A stretch of DNA of 64,000 nt, from contig UWYS01000013.1 of NCBI GenBank assembly GCA_900291925.1, positions 124,001-188,000 of the forward strand. The letters run 5' to 3'. Each line of letters starts with the position of its first letter. Position 1 is the stretch's first letter. The notes under the pieces were generated by a model. It did no database searches. It worked only from the letters and a program-made list of their open reading frames with translations, and was not told where the DNA came from. Both the position numbers and the translations under genes were made by a program. Below, one piece after another: positions 43,635 to 54,684 of the stretch. The DNA is from Thecaphora thlaspeos (taxonomy: Eukaryota > Basidiomycota > Ustilaginomycetes > Urocystidales > Glomosporiaceae).

Positions 43635-44721
43635 CACGTCGCTTCCGTCACCCAGATCACCCACTCGCTCCTCCCGGCGCTCGAGGAGCTCCGCGCCGCC
43701 CTCGACGCCAAACGCGCCGAGTTTGACGACATCATCAAGATCGGCCGCACCCACCTCCAGGACGCCACCCCGCTCACCCTCGGCCAGGAGTTCAGCGGCT
43801 ACGTCAAGCAGGTCGAGAACGGTATCGAGCGCGTCAAGGCCGTCATCCCGCGCCTTAGCCTGCTCGCCCAGGGCGGCACCGCCGTCGGCACGGGCCTCAA
43901 CACCTACAAGGGCTTCGACGTCGCCGTCGCCAAGGAGATCTCCAATATCACCAGTCTTGCCTTTGAGACGGCGCCCAACAAGTTTGAGGCCCTTGCCGCC
44001 CACGACGCCATCGTCGAGGCCTCGGGCGCGCTCAATACGGTCGCCGTCTCGCTGATGAAGGTCGCCAACGACATCCGCTACCTCGGCTCGGGGCCGCGCT
44101 GCGGACTCGGCGAGCTGAGCCTCCCGGAAAACGAGCCTGGCTCGTCCATCATGCCGGGCAAGGTCAACCCGACCCAGTGCGAGGCGCTCACCATGGTCGC
44201 CGCCCAGGTCATGGGCAACAACACCACCATCTCGGTCGCCGGCTCGTACGGTCAGTTTGAGCTCAACGTCTTCAAGCCGGTGCTGATCAAGAATCTGCTC
44301 CAGAGCATCCGTCTCCTCGCCGACGGCTCCCGCTCCTTTACCAAGAACTGCGTCGTCGGCATCGAGGCCAACCGCGACACCATCAAGCGCATCCTTAACG
44401 AGTCGCTCATGCTTGCTACCATCCTCAACAGCCACCTCGGATACGACAACGTCGCCGCCGCCGCAAAGAAGGCGCACAAGGAGGGCACCAAGCTCGTCGA
44501 CGCCACCGTCGAGCTCGGCTTCCTCACGCGCGAAGAGTTTGAGAAGATTGTCAGGCCCGAATTCATGCTGGTAAGTGGCGGCTCTGCCCCGGCGCCCCTC
44601 CCTTTTGCTGCCAGCGATCGCATGTCGGACATAACTGACCTGCTCTCGTCTCGACGTTCGCTGCTCCTTCCCCTCTCCGCTCCTCCCACAGGGCCCGGAC
44701 GAGTACGTTCCCAAGAAGTGA
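42518..44721 (+). CDS. FUM1: fumarate hydratase, class II
   Basis: Fumarase interconverts fumarate and malate in the TCA cycle and in the cytosol. Exon 1 (42518-42556) begins [13 protein letters not shown], a mitochondrial presequence. Exon 2 starts at 42946 or 42970 and ends at 43047 ([22 protein letters not shown]). Exon 3 is 43185-44570 and exon 4 is 44692-44721 (GPDEYVPKK). Core motifs are [38 protein letters not shown], the [20 protein letters not shown] stretch and the fumarase signature [17 protein letters not shown]. Length is 510 or 518 aa. The Met codon ending exon 2 is followed directly by the conserved [13 protein letters not shown], so initiation there would give a cytosolic enzyme without presequence. 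The long first intron (about 390-410 nt) is unusual here. Confidence 0.93.
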
Positions 44722-45026
44722 GGGCGCTATGTGCATGGCCCCCTCCTTACCCCTTCCCTGTTACCAAGAGAGACCGAGATGGCGACTTAGTTATGCCAAT
44801 AAGCAGAACAGTCGACTCGGCTTTTCCTCATGGAGCTGGTCTCGCTCATATTGTGTGTCGGTCTGTGTATGGCGACAGAGGCCCGTTTGACAAGCAAGCT
44901 CGACTGCGCGACGGCAAGGGGGTATACAGAACTCTACCGTGGCGGTCTCTGAACGTACATATAATCGCGCACAACAACCAAGACCAAGAAGTCTTGTGCG
45001 ACTTGGTCATCCTTGCGCGGACGTCG
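44722..45026. other. convergent 3' regions of FUM1 and the acyltransferase
   Basis: 305 nt. The FUM1 frame happens to remain open on the plus strand through part of it, but no exon signal joins it to FUM1. Confidence 0.6.
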
Positions 45027-47735
45027 TTACAGCCTCCCTTCCCTCTGTGCCTTGCTGACTCTATATTCAACCACCTCGGGCATGCCCTTCCTGACCAAGG
45101 CGAGAACACGCGTCGCAACGCTATGTTCCCTCCTATCCTTTCCCTCTCTTCTAAAATCACCCAATCTCTCTATGAATTCGTAGAGTTTACCCTTTTGCAA
45201 ATATTCTCCCGTTTGACTTGCCTCTTGTTGTAGTTGGTAGGGGGGGGACCATTCTTGCGTTACGGAAATAACGTCGATTTGTTTCTTGTTGGTCTCGGTT
45301 GGTCTTGATTTGTCTCGATTTAGGATTCCCATTTCTTGGTATCGAGCAAAGGCTTGAGATAGTACGGCTGCATTGATACTTTCCAGGTAGGAGAGTTGGC
45401 CTTGTGCGTATAGGGTCTTGCCGAATTGTTGGGCGTGTTTCGTGTGTTTGGAGAGAGAGTAGTACGGTGTCCCTGCCTTAGGGCTTGCTGTGGCGATCGG
45501 TTCGGGACAGAGTGAGAGTAGTGAGACGGCTGCTAGCCAATAGCCCTGTTGTCGTGAACACCAAAAGGATGGAGGAAGTGTGTGGATCAGTTTAGGTATG
45601 CTGCGACAAGGTATGCTGCGACAAGGTATGCTACGACAGAACGAGACAAGAATGCGGCGAAAACGCAAACGTACCTCGACAAACGGCCAGATCAAAAAGA
45701 GGAAACTGTCAAAGTTCTCCCTCCCAATCTGCCTTTCCCTGCTGGTCAGCCCTATGCTTCCGTCCTCCTCGTTGACCTCGAGAATTCCATCCGCCACCAT
45801 CCCTTCGATCGTCTTGTCCACGTTGCCCTCCAACCTATCCGTCCCAAAGACAAACTCGTTGCGCAGCACCGACGAGATGAAGCTGCACTTTTCCAGCAGC
45901 TCGGACCGATCCATGCGTTGCATCGGTGCGGTACCGCCCTGCTTGACCTTGGTGTAGAGCGCAGCCGAGGCGAGCGCTTCAGAGACGAAGATCGATATGA
46001 TCTGGTTGCGGTAGAAGGAGAGCTCGAACCGCTTCTTGGGAAGGAATGTGGGTTCGAGGATGTCCTTTTGCTCCGTGATCAGGCCCTTCATCACTGTCGA
46101 GAGGGCGCGGTCCACCACCTCGGCCGTCGTCATGCTCCCAAAGTCGGCTACCTTGTACCCCTTGAGCGTGATGGCATTCTTGAGCCAGTCCACGCGGCGG
46201 ATCAGGTCGGACCGCGCCACGCCCCTCCCGCGCAGCGTCAGGATCACCGTCCCCACCAACGCGGCCGGCATCACGACGGCGACCTTGTTGATGTCCGCCA
46301 GCACCCGGTAGCCCAGCGCGCGCAGGAGGAGGACCTTGTGGTGCTCGTTGTTGCGGATGTCGAGCTCCATCTTGCTACCCGGGGCGGGGCCCGGCGCGGC
46401 CCGACGCTCCTTTTGCTCCTTGATGAAACCCTGTAGTGACCAGGGCGTCTCGAAGCGCACGTCGATCCGCCCCATCTTGAGCTGAAGCAGCGAAAAGCTC
46501 CCGCTCAACAGGCTGAACAGTGACTCAGACTCCTTGGGCTTGCCCAGCAGCTCAGAGACGTACGTCTCCGACTCGATGACGCCGTCGTATTGCACCGAGA
46601 TCGGTGCGATCCAGACGTCGTCAGTCCGCCCTGCCAGCAACCCTTCGACGATGTACTTGAGGATGCCGATCTTGGGCGGGAGCAGCTTGCCCGTCCGCGA
46701 ACGCGTGCCCTCGATGAAGCACTCGAGGTTCCGCCCGTTTTCCAGGATGTTTTCAATGTACTCCTTGATCACGGTCGGGTAGAGCTGGTCGCCGCTGAAC
46801 GAACGCCGGATGAAGAAGCCACCGCCGCCGCGGAGCACGTTGCCGACGACGGGCAGGTCGAGGTTCTCGCCCGCGACGATGTGTGGGACGGCGATCCCGA
46901 GGCGGAACATGAGCCACGAGACAGTGAGATAGTCGATATGCGACTTGTGACAGGGGAGGAAGATGATGCTCTGCTTCTTTTCCGCCGCGAATGCGGCGAC
47001 CCTGCGCAGCTCGAGCACCTGCGGGACGCTGATGTGGATGCCCTGGTGGTACATGCGCGCGAGGATGTTGTTGACGCCCGCCGCAAACACCTTGAGGAAG
47101 CGCAGCGAGTCGATGCGCGCAACCGATTTGAGCAGGACTTGGTGGGCCTGCTGGCGCAGCTGCTTTTCCATCTCGCGCTGCTTGCGCTGCTTGAAGGCGG
47201 CGAAGTCCTCTTGCTCCTTTGTGTGGGGGCCCGAGCCCGCGGCGGCGACGCGTCCGTTGTTCGGGTAGAGGTACTCGATGCGGGCCGAAGCGAGCTTGCG
47301 GATGCGCTCGCGCACCTGGTCGCTATTGATGACGGCGCGGATGGTCTCATCCGACATGCCCGGGTAGAGAATGGGTGCGCCGATGTAGTTGGAGTAGCCG
47401 CGCCATCCCGCCCCCTGTCCGTAGGCGACGAATTGCTGAAGGAAGCCGAAAGGCGACTCGCGAAAGTGGGCGGTGTAGGCGGCGAGGACGTTGAGGTCGC
47501 CGAGCTTCGCTTCGGACGATGAGAGGACGCCGGAGTGGTCGGCCAGGTGGCGGTCCTCTGGGTAGGGAGAGTCTAGGTCGCCGAACTGCGAGGCCAGCTG
47601 TCCGCTGGCAACGGCCGGGTTGGGAAGCGACGACTGAGCCGGCGGTAGCGAGTGGATCACGGTCGTCTGCGGAGATGGGTCGATGCGGCCGTGGCGTGCG
47701 CCGTCGTGTGAGGAGTCGTCGTCGTTGGCTCCCAT
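45027..47735 (-). CDS. glycerol-3-phosphate / dihydroxyacetone-phosphate acyltransferase, PlsB-GNPAT type
   Basis: This family esterifies the first acyl chain onto glycerol-3-phosphate or DHAP. Exons 47735-45675 and 45545-45027 give 859 aa; the ATG at 47735 begins [12 protein letters not shown]. The four acyltransferase blocks are present: [17 protein letters not shown] (His263 and Asp268 of the HX4D motif), [34 protein letters not shown] and [13 protein letters not shown]. An extended C-terminal region follows, as in PlsB, GPAT1 and DHAPAT. It is not of the Sct1/Gpt2 type usual in yeast lipid synthesis. The intron (129 nt, GTACGT...ACAACAG) is in frame and stop-free. The C-terminus is -EGRL, at best a weak peroxisomal signal. 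An in-frame upstream ATG at 47930 could add a hydrophobic leader. Substrate and compartment are not settled. Confidence 0.85.
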   Translation of the reverse strand: MGANDDDSSHDGARHGRIDPSPQTTVIHSLPPAQSSLPNPAVASGQLASQFGDLDSPYPEDRHLADHSGVLSSSEAKLGDLNVLAAYTAHFRESPFGFLQQFVAYGQGAGWRGYSNYIGAPILYPGMSDETIRAVINSDQVRERIRKLASARIEYLYPNNGRVAAAGSGPHTKEQEDFAAFKQRKQREMEKQLRQQAHQVLLKSVARIDSLRFLKVFAAGVNNILARMYHQGIHISVPQVLELRRVAAFAAEKKQSIIFLPCHKSHIDYLTVSWLMFRLGIAVPHIVAGENLDLPVVGNVLRGGGGFFIRRSFSGDQLYPTVIKEYIENILENGRNLECFIEGTRSRTGKLLPPKIGILKYIVEGLLAGRTDDVWIAPISVQYDGVIESETYVSELLGKPKESESLFSLLSGSFSLLQLKMGRIDVRFETPWSLQGFIKEQKERRAAPGPAPGSKMELDIRNNEHHKVLLLRALGYRVLADINKVAVVMPAALVGTVILTLRGRGVARSDLIRRVDWLKNAITLKGYKVADFGSMTTAEVVDRALSTVMKGLITEQKDILEPTFLPKKRFELSFYRNQIISIFVSEALASAALYTKVKQGGTAPMQRMDRSELLEKCSFISSVLRNEFVFGTDRLEGNVDKTIEGMVADGILEVNEEDGSIGLTSRERQIGRENFDSFLFLIWPFVEVRLRFRRILVSFCRSIPCRSIPCRSIPKLIHTLPPSFWCSRQQGYWLAAVSLLSLCPEPIATASPKAGTPYYSLSKHTKHAQQFGKTLYAQGQLSYLESINAAVLSQAFARYQEMGILNRDKSRPTETNKKQIDVISVTQEWSPPYQLQQEASQTGEYLQKGKLYEFIERLGDFRREGKDRREHSVATRVLALVRKGMPEVVEYRVSKAQREGRL
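45595..45639. repeat. 3 x 15-bp minisatellite inside the acyltransferase intron
   Basis: Three tandem copies of GGTATGCTGCGACAA; the third copy has two changes near its end. All lie inside the inferred intron 45546-45674. Since the unit is 15 bp, copy-number change would not alter frame if the intron were retained. Confidence 0.85.
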
Positions 47736-48251
47736 CTTGGAGGACGGGCGGGCGAGCGGGCGGCGGCGACGGTGTTGTGGTGCAATGTGGTGCGAGCCGG
47801 CGATGTCTATGAAGGAGCAGAGGGCCAGGACCAAGCCGACGATGGCTTTGCTTGTGGCAAGTCGGTCTGATCGAGAAGCCGGGCGGAGACAATGACGATG
47901 GTGGTGGGGGTGACGGTTGTAAAGGGACAAGGAGAGGCTGGTGGTGGACTAGCCGAGCGGCGGCATCATCGGCGGCCAGGCGGCAAGGCGGCAAAGCGAG
48001 GGGGCGGGAGCGCTCGTTTGCGAACGTTCTTTCCGCCTCCCCGCTGGCGCCCCGCGCCCTCAAACAAAATGGCCAACCAAACAAAAATGGCGGGGTCAGA
48101 CAGAGGGGGGAAAGGCAAGCCCGCCCTCTCATTGCCCGCTAAAAGCCTGCCTCTCTCTTCCGCCCTACCCTCTCTCAACGATAGCACAGTGCCCGGGCCA
48201 CCCGCACTCGGTGTGCCAACGGATCATCTTTTCATCTTCCTGCAACGCACC

Positions 48252-48322
48252 ATAACGCGTTTCCCTGGGAATCCGGCCTCAAAATCTACTCGTCGGCCTT
48301 CCTCACCACCACCCTTGTCGTC
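48252..48322 (+). repeat. left arm of 71/74-bp inverted repeat
   Basis: Begins ATAACGCGTTTCCCTGGGAA. It matches the reverse complement of 48639-48712 with two substitutions and one 3-nt (ACC) gap, about 97% identity over 71 positions. Confidence 0.9.
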
Positions 48323-48403
48323 ACTGCTACACCATCTGCACTCTGTCAAGCACACCAGACAAGCACTGCAATCAGTTCAACACTTGCTCTAAATAGTACA
48401 TGC

Positions 48404-48631
48404 TCAGCTTTGCTTGCCTGGTCCAGAACTGCTGCCAAATGGGTTGGGGAAGAGGAGCCAGGGGTCATACAAGGCGAGAGAGCTTGGTCCAGCGGAAGCA
48501 GGATCAACAGCAAGTTGGGGTGGTGCTGGCAGTGGCTCTGCAGGCTCAGCAGGTGCTAGAGGGGGTGGTTGCACAACATCAGCTGCTTTGGCTTTGCCCT
48601 TTGCCTTGCTTGATGCTGCCTTCCTTGCCAT
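48404..48631 (-). CDS. 75-codon ORF inside the inverted-repeat element, unknown
   Basis: Minus-strand frame from the ATG at 48631 to the TGA at 48404, beginning MARKAASSKAKGKAKAADVV and ending FGSSSGPGKQS. It lies wholly between the two inverted-repeat arms. Codons end in A or T much more often (GCA, CCA, GCT, CTT) than in neighbouring genes, which prefer C and G. No family was recognised. It may be a gene fragment carried by the element or a chance frame. Confidence 0.25.
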   Translation of the reverse strand: MARKAASSKAKGKAKAADVVQPPPLAPAEPAEPLPAPPQLAVDPASAGPSSLALYDPWLLFPNPFGSSSGPGKQS

Positions 48632-48638
48632 CAAAGAA

Positions 48639-48712
48639 GACGGCAAGGGTGGTGGTGGTGAGGAAGGCCGACGAGTAGATTTCGAGGCCGGATTCCCAGG
48701 GAAACGCGTTAT
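48639..48712 (-). repeat. right arm of 71/74-bp inverted repeat
   Basis: Reverse complement of the left arm at 48252-48322. In both copies the sequence can be read as AFPWESGL(K/E)IYSSAFLTTT, so the arm may derive from a duplicated coding exon. Together the arms bound a 461-bp unit; no convincing target-site duplication was seen. Confidence 0.9.
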
Positions 48713-48994
48713 TAAAATTCTTGTTCAGCGAGCAAGAGTGAGTTAGTGCTTCGTAAGACGTCGCGCAATGACGGGGAAGAGGCAAGAGGATGGCATCAAG
48801 AGCGTCTAGTCCGGTCAATTGCGTAAATGCAGCCAGTCCCGAGTCATATCGAGAAGGACAGTGTGTATGTATACGAGAGTCGACGAGCGTCAGAGTGAGA
48901 AATAATCCCACGGTGATGCTGGTCCAGATAAGGGTAGAGAACGAGTTTGAGATGCACTCCCATCCATCGAGACGAGAGACGGGAGGCTGAGACA

Positions 48995-51548
48995 TCATTG
49001 CCGCCGACCGCCGGTCACGCGGACAAAGATGCGGAAGAGCGAGACCTGCAAACGGCCAAACACGGAGCACAAGCAAGCGGAGCGATCAGCGTAGATCTCG
49101 TCGTCCATTGTCATGGGGCAGCACCGTGTCGAGACTCACCGTCAGGACGATCAAGTAGGCCAGCAGGCTGACAAACACCAGCCCAATCAGCGCGCCCTGG
49201 AGGCGACAGAGGTACGGCTTCTTGCTCATATCGAGCAGCGGCTGTGGGTCGGTATTAGCGCTCCCTTGGTACGGGTTGCCAAACGAGACGCAGATCAGCG
49301 TCGAGGTAAAGTAGTTGTCAAACGCCAGCGACAGCTCAGCTGACCAGAAGCAGATGAAGATGAGCTCAATCGTCGTGTAGAAGAGCTTCGACTGCACCGT
49401 CCACAGCCCGATCGGTCGGCCAAAGTACTCGAGCCAGATCTGCAGCGCAATGTGCACCAGCGTCAGCGGCGCAAACACGATGGCCACCACCGGCGACGAT
49501 CCGACGGCGTCCGTCGCCCCCTCGCTGTGCAGCACCTGGAACAGCTTGATCGCCACCGCCAGCGTCGACGTCATAAAGCAGACGTTGATGAAGCGGAAGA
49601 GCAGCGGCACGAACGGGTTGTGGATGAGGAAGTTCTTCCACCACTCGAACCACTGCAGCCGCCGCTTGCCGTGCGACGATCGGCCCGTGTCGGTGCGCGG
49701 GAAATAGCCCGTCCCGTTGGGTCGGAAGCGGTAGCCGTCGATCTCGATCGAGTGTCCGCCGCCGCGCTCCTCGGGCCGCCACGGCGAGGCCCAGCCGGGC
49801 GTGGCCGGCTGGTGAACCGTATAGACATCTGGATGCTCCATCCGCGCCTTGAATGACAGCGTTGGATAGTCCTTCCCGAGGACGCCACCGCCTTGCGCTT
49901 GCTCCTGCTCCTGCTGCCGCTGCTCCTGCTTTTCGAGATCGACTTCGTCGGTAGGATCGGCGTGCGGTTTGGATGTTTTGACGCCCTCGCCCTCGCGGCT
50001 CGGCGAGTAGCCGTTAGACGCCGGCTTGTTGGTCAAGGTACGCTCGGCCGGCTGCGATGAGCTGCGCTTCTCGAGGATCGAGGGCCGTTGGCCACCGTGC
50101 CTCCAGTTGAGCAGGCCACTCTCACCCAGGCGCGCCGCGGCGCCGTCGCCCGAGTAGGCGGCCAAGCCCTCGTCAAAGAACCTGCTCCTCCGACCGCCAT
50201 CGTCCTGGCCGTCGTCAGACTCGTAGTCGCTGCCGTTGGAGTCCTCGCGCGACGAGTCGGTCCGCCTCTTCCGCGGCGCCTTTGGCTTTGTCGTCGCCGA
50301 AGAAGAGCCGGTGCGCTGCGGCGTCGGCAGTGTTGGCTTGGGGGGCCCTTCGGCGACGCCTCCGCTGCCGCTGCCACTGGCCTCGGCTTTCTCTTTGAGA
50401 CGCTGGTGGTGGAACGACATCTTGAGGTGGTGCTCGTGCAGGCGAGTGCGGTACTTTTGCGGGAGCGTAAATGTCCACCAGCGCTCGGGCGAGTCAAAGG
50501 TTGCCTCGCCCGGCTCCTCAGTGATCGTCTGCGACGCCGAACCGGGACCGGGCGTCGGCCATGTATTGGTCGCCTCCGCGGTGGCTTTATCTGTCGGCTC
50601 ATGTGCGGCGGGCTCTGAGCTAGGAGCATCGCCGTTCGACACCTTGCCCGCCTCGAGGCGTAGAGCCGGGGCCACAGGCGAGGGGGTTCCACGGTCGCCG
50701 TTGCTGCGCGAGGCCGCCGATGTGAGGTGGCTCGACGTCGGCGAGAGGGGCGGGCTCGGCGACTCGTCGCGGGCCCACGACGGCACCGTGACCACTGGCC
50801 TGTTCCAGCGCTTGCTCGATGACGTCGTCCCTATCGTCCCTGATGCCGTCCCGCTGACCGATCCGCGAGCGTCGGACGTCCTGCTGAGCCTCCTGTCCCT
50901 GCGCCTCAACGAGTCGCCGTGACCGCTGTTGCTGCCGCCACCCTCCCTCGTCGGACGGACAGTTGAGGCCGACGATCCGCCCTGTTCCCTTCGCTGTTGC
51001 TGCGACTGCTGGTGGTGATGGATGCGAGTCCTCTTTGATGCGCTCGAGGAGGGCGATCGGAGGTGGTCAAAGGCGGTAGATCCGATCGAGATTGAGGTAA
51101 CCTTGGGGGAGCTGGCGGGACTGATTCCGGTGGTGTCTGTCCCGTTGGAGCTGGAGATGCGCTCTCGCCGCAGGGACGGGCTAGCGAGGAGGCTCTGCTC
51201 GTCGAACTGAACCGATGGCGGCGGAGCGCCGTTGCCGCGTGCTACAGAGGATACATCGCGCTGCCCGCTCCTGAAGGCAGAAGTGGACGGTGATGGCGTC
51301 GGGTGGGTTGCTGCCGCTGTCGTTGGAGTAGGGCTGGACGAGGAGGTTGTCTGGGGATCCAGCGTCAGCGAGTTGGCGGGCGTCCCGCCGGAAGGTCCTT
51401 TGAACGTCGGAGCTGTGCCGGGTCCACTGCGGCTGCTGCTGCTTCCGCTGTCGTTGGTGTTTCGGCTGGGCGTGGCCGAGGAAGAGTCGGCGCCGCCAGA
51501 GGAGGAGGCGGGGTCGGACCGATCCGCTGTCGTCGTCGGCTGTACCAT
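48995..51548 (-). CDS. SRF1: Srf1-type regulator of phospholipase D
   Basis: Srf1 is a fungal multi-pass membrane protein that regulates phospholipase D (Spo14). Exons 51548-49140 and 49045-48995 (donor GTGAGT, acceptor TTTGCAG) give 819 aa. The first 540 residues are disordered, Ser/Thr/Pro-rich, with charged blocks. The conserved core starts at RLQWFEWWKNFLIHNPFVPL and contains membrane segments RFINVCFMTSTLAVAIKLF, VVAIVFAPLTLVHIALQIWL, FYTTIELIFICFWSAELSLA and LIGLVFVSLLAYLIVLTV. The last exon adds only VSLFRIFVRVTGGRRQ. An in-frame ATG at 51644 is an alternative start. Family assignment rests on the WWKNFLIHNPFVPL/EYFGRPIGLW core. Confidence 0.8.
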
Positions 51549-52623
51549 GGCTGGGGCCTGCGGTGGGCTGTGCCGTATCGCGAGTGAGCCTGTTTGAGCA
51601 AGCGACAGACGAAGGCGCAGGTCTGGTGAGCTTGATCTAGCCACGAGCTAAACGTGGCGTCGGCAGCGTAGACGGCGAGTGACGAAAGCTAGAGCGCTGT
51701 CCCTCTCGCGATGCGGCGAGCACCGACAAGCCGGGATGACAGCCGAGCGGAGCCTGCGCTAGATTGTGTTGTAGCGGCGGGTGTAGGGGCGATGGCGGTG
51801 GAAGTGGTGGAGTGAAGAGCGAGTTGACGCAGCTAGAGACAACGCTCGCTGAGTGTCCGTCTCGTCGAGGCGGCGCGGTTGCGGTGCGGGCGACGAATGG
51901 CGCTGGAAGGGGGGGGATCCAAATAGCAGCAGCAGCAGCGACGGTGAAGGGGACAAGATGATGGACGACGAAGGATGGTGACCACGCTGCAAAGTTGTGG
52001 TTGTCGTCGTCTGTGTGTGTGTGTCTGGATGTTCGGGCAATGCCCTGCTGCTGCAGTGTGAAGGCTTGGCCTCGTTGGGCTGCTGCCCGTTTTGGACGGG
52101 CAGAGGCCCTGGGGGGGACATAGGCTAACTACTCTGGGGGTTGAGGTAAAGTCCGCTGTGTGGGCGCGTCATTCCAGCGAGGAGAAAACCCCTTTCGAGC
52201 GAGCCCCTTGGACCCCGGATGTCGGACGTCGGGCCTCGTTGAGCTCATCGACTTCCGGCACCGCAAGCCTCGTCGTCCGCGCCTCCACGTCTTCTTCCTT
52301 CTCGACGAATAGATCCCAATGGCAAGAAATGGCCGCGCCATGACCAAGGCCACTACGTACGAGAAACGCTCCATGCTCATGGGCGTCAAGAGTAGCCGCA
52401 AGCAGTAACAACAGATACGCCCGCCCATCTGCTCACTGTCCCGCCCTCACGCTGGCCAAGACGCCAAGCTGAAGCCGCCAAGCTGAAGCCGCCGTGCTTG
52501 GCGGCGCCTGACGCCTCGTCCATGCCCCATTGTGCACCGTGACGGGTTCCTTCCTGGTTTCTTCTTTTGTTTCCATCGCCTCGACCGCTTCACCACCTCC
52601 GCGCACTCCATCAGACTCACGCC
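51549..52623. other. divergent intergenic region between SRF1 and TRM44
   Basis: Holds both promoters, a short (GT)n run near 52010-52024 and CAG/CTG-rich bits near 51930. No gene was seen. Confidence 0.5.
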
Positions 52624-54570
52624 ATGTCCGACGCTGCCTCTTCATCCACGTCGCCAACAACACCGGCACTGGCACCGGCACCGGCACAGGCACCCGCCTC
52701 CAGCAAAGACACCGCCCTTCCCGTCCACGCCCAAAATCGGCCCAAGATCGACAAGGAAACCATCTACCTCACGCCGTCCACCTCGCTCTTCCGCGCCCTA
52801 CCCGCCTCTCTGTCTCTGCTGCCCGCCTCGCTCCTCCCGTCCAACACGGACGGCAACCAAGGAGATGTGGTCGGCTTCCTCCCAGTCGTAGCGGCATCGG
52901 CCTATGCGCCTCTCGGATCGTGGCAGCACGTCATGGACGACCTCATACGCCATCCGGAGCGCAACTCGTCCAACATCCTCCGCGCAGAAGTTCTCGAAGA
53001 CGAAGAGGTGGCCCCAAGCTCTGATACGACGGAAGGCTACGTGCTCAAGAAGCGGTTGCGTCGCAGGATCCTTCCGCGACGGCCCGGGCTGGATTGGGAG
53101 ATGGAGCAGGAGTGCAGGCTCTACCACCGTCTCTCGACCGTCGGTGGAGACGTTGAAGAGGCAGTCGTCATCTACACGCCTCTTCTCTCGTCACAGGGTC
53201 GCGAACGCTTTCCCGACGAAGGGATAGTGGACGAAGCTGGCGGTCTCTGGTTCCCGGCGAGGGAGGAACACGTCCCCTTTTACCATCCCAAGGTGAGGGC
53301 CATTGCCTTTCGCTTCTTCCCCTCATCGGATGCCACGGCAGACGTCAACGATGCAGCATCAGAGGGCGACGCGAAAACGGGAGCCGATGGCCCGCTTCCG
53401 ACGTACGGTCGACACAGTATCTGCCTCATCCCTTTCGCGGACCCGCTCACCGCCTTACCACCCACGCACCGACTCTCGCGCATCTCTCTCCACCTTCTCA
53501 CCACGCTGCACACACACACCTGGGGCCACACGCACTCGTACGTCAAACGGGTCCACCACGACGTCGTCGTTCCGCGCTCAGCGTTCCAGGACCTCTACCT
53601 CCTGCTCAAGTCACGCTACGCATCGCACCTCATCGCGACCTGGTGCGAACGGACCGATCCGAAGAAACACGTCTTTGAAGATCTCGGCATCGCGGCATTC
53701 CTCATACTCCTCTGGCGAGGATGGTGGGGAGACGAGACGACCGGTCCGCCCGGCGGGTTTGTAGACGTCGGATGTGGGAACGGACTCTTGGTCTGGATCC
53801 TCAACGCCGAGGGGTTCAAAGGATATGGGTTCGACCTAAGAGCGAGGAAGAGTTGGGACGTGTACGGGGACAAGGCGGATCTTCGCGTCGAGACTTTTGA
53901 TGTGCGGGCGTTTGTCGAGCGACGTCTCCACCACAACAGCGACGAAGATACGGAAGGCTTCGGAAAAGAGACGAAACTCTTCCCTCCGCACTGCTTAATA
54001 ATTGGCAACCACGCCGACGAACTCACACCGTGGTTTCCACTTCTCTCCACCTCTCTCTGGATGACAACGGGCTGTAGTGGGTTCATCAACATTCCATGCT
54101 GTCCCTACCTTCTGTCCGGAGTCAAATACAGTCCGACACATCATCATATAACTCGCGATGTCGTTGCGGAATTACTATCTCTACCCACCGTCCTTTCACC
54201 ATCACAAGAAACCGAACTGGACGAAACGATAGCTACACTCGAACGAGGACCGGCTAGTAGCGACATCACGCAACGACGACCCGGAGCGGAAAGTAGGAAT
54301 ATAGCGTATATACGCTATCTTTCCTTGTTACATCTCGCGTGCGGATGGACGATCGAAAAGGAAGCTTTGAGAATTCCTTCGACGAAGAATTGGACGTTGG
54401 TAGCTAGGAGGATGGTCTGCAATGCTGTAGGCAACGACAGAGTGAGGATCAGAGCGTTGAAGGAGGCAACGAGGCAGAGGTGCATGGAAGCATTGAAGGG
54501 GACGACAATGTGGACACCGCGCGATTTCGTGGAGGGTGCTTCAGCAGAGACGGCATCACACACGCATTGA
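52624..54570 (+). CDS. TRM44: tRNA(Ser) Um44 2'-O-methyltransferase Trm44
   Basis: Trm44 methylates the 2'-O of U44 in tRNA-Ser. Single exon of 648 aa from the ATG at 52624 (MSDAASSSTSPTTP). The AdoMet-binding core is GGFVDVGCGNGLLVWILNAE followed by GFKGYGFDLRARKSWDVY, and then CLIIGNHADELTPWFPLL, all characteristic of Trm44/METTL19. The N-terminal half has family blocks WEMEQECRLYHR and HHDVVVPRSAFQDLYLLLK. GCSGFINIPCCPYLLSG near the end is the conserved catalytic-side loop. The 3' end is convergent with the ADCK2-like gene, 114 nt apart. Confidence 0.9.
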   Translation: MSDAASSSTSPTTPALAPAPAQAPASSKDTALPVHAQNRPKIDKETIYLTPSTSLFRALPASLSLLPASLLPSNTDGNQGDVVGFLPVVAASAYAPLGSWQHVMDDLIRHPERNSSNILRAEVLEDEEVAPSSDTTEGYVLKKRLRRRILPRRPGLDWEMEQECRLYHRLSTVGGDVEEAVVIYTPLLSSQGRERFPDEGIVDEAGGLWFPAREEHVPFYHPKVRAIAFRFFPSSDATADVNDAASEGDAKTGADGPLPTYGRHSICLIPFADPLTALPPTHRLSRISLHLLTTLHTHTWGHTHSYVKRVHHDVVVPRSAFQDLYLLLKSRYASHLIATWCERTDPKKHVFEDLGIAAFLILLWRGWWGDETTGPPGGFVDVGCGNGLLVWILNAEGFKGYGFDLRARKSWDVYGDKADLRVETFDVRAFVERRLHHNSDEDTEGFGKETKLFPPHCLIIGNHADELTPWFPLLSTSLWMTTGCSGFINIPCCPYLLSGVKYSPTHHHITRDVVAELLSLPTVLSPSQETELDETIATLERGPASSDITQRRPGAESRNIAYIRYLSLLHLACGWTIEKEALRIPSTKNWTLVARRMVCNAVGNDRVRIRALKEATRQRCMEALKGTTMWTPRDFVEGASAETASHTH

Positions 54571-54684
54571 CCCCAAAGTCACTACATCTCGGCCGTCCTA
54601 GCTTGATCCATTCAATAAAGATGATTAACGTTCCCCAACGCCCTCCTGGGCACTCGTTCTATTCGCCGCGATGTCTCGTCTTCC

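Larger units (their letters stand above)
47736..48994. other. intergenic between SRF1 and the acyltransferase
   Basis: 1.26 kb holding the acyltransferase promoter, the inverted-repeat element 48252-48712 and the SRF1 3' flank. A minus frame covering 48579-49076 overlaps the SRF1 stop and is not treated as a gene. Confidence 0.5.

Noticed and set aside
43560..44714. 384-codon minus-strand frame opposite FUM1
   Set aside because: Antisense shadow of a conserved enzyme; no independent protein signature.
44722..45233. Apparent C-terminal extension of the FUM1 frame
   Set aside because: The GTAAGT donor at 44571 and the short last exon ending GPDEYVPKK match fumarase; the longer frame is chance read-through.
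46590..47522. 310-codon plus-strand frame opposite the acyltransferase
   Set aside because: Antisense shadow; composition reflects reversed codons.
48579..49076. Minus-strand frame of 165 codons reading through one inverted-repeat arm
   Set aside because: Overlaps the SRF1 stop codon and last exon with no space for a promoter; treated as part of the repeat story instead.
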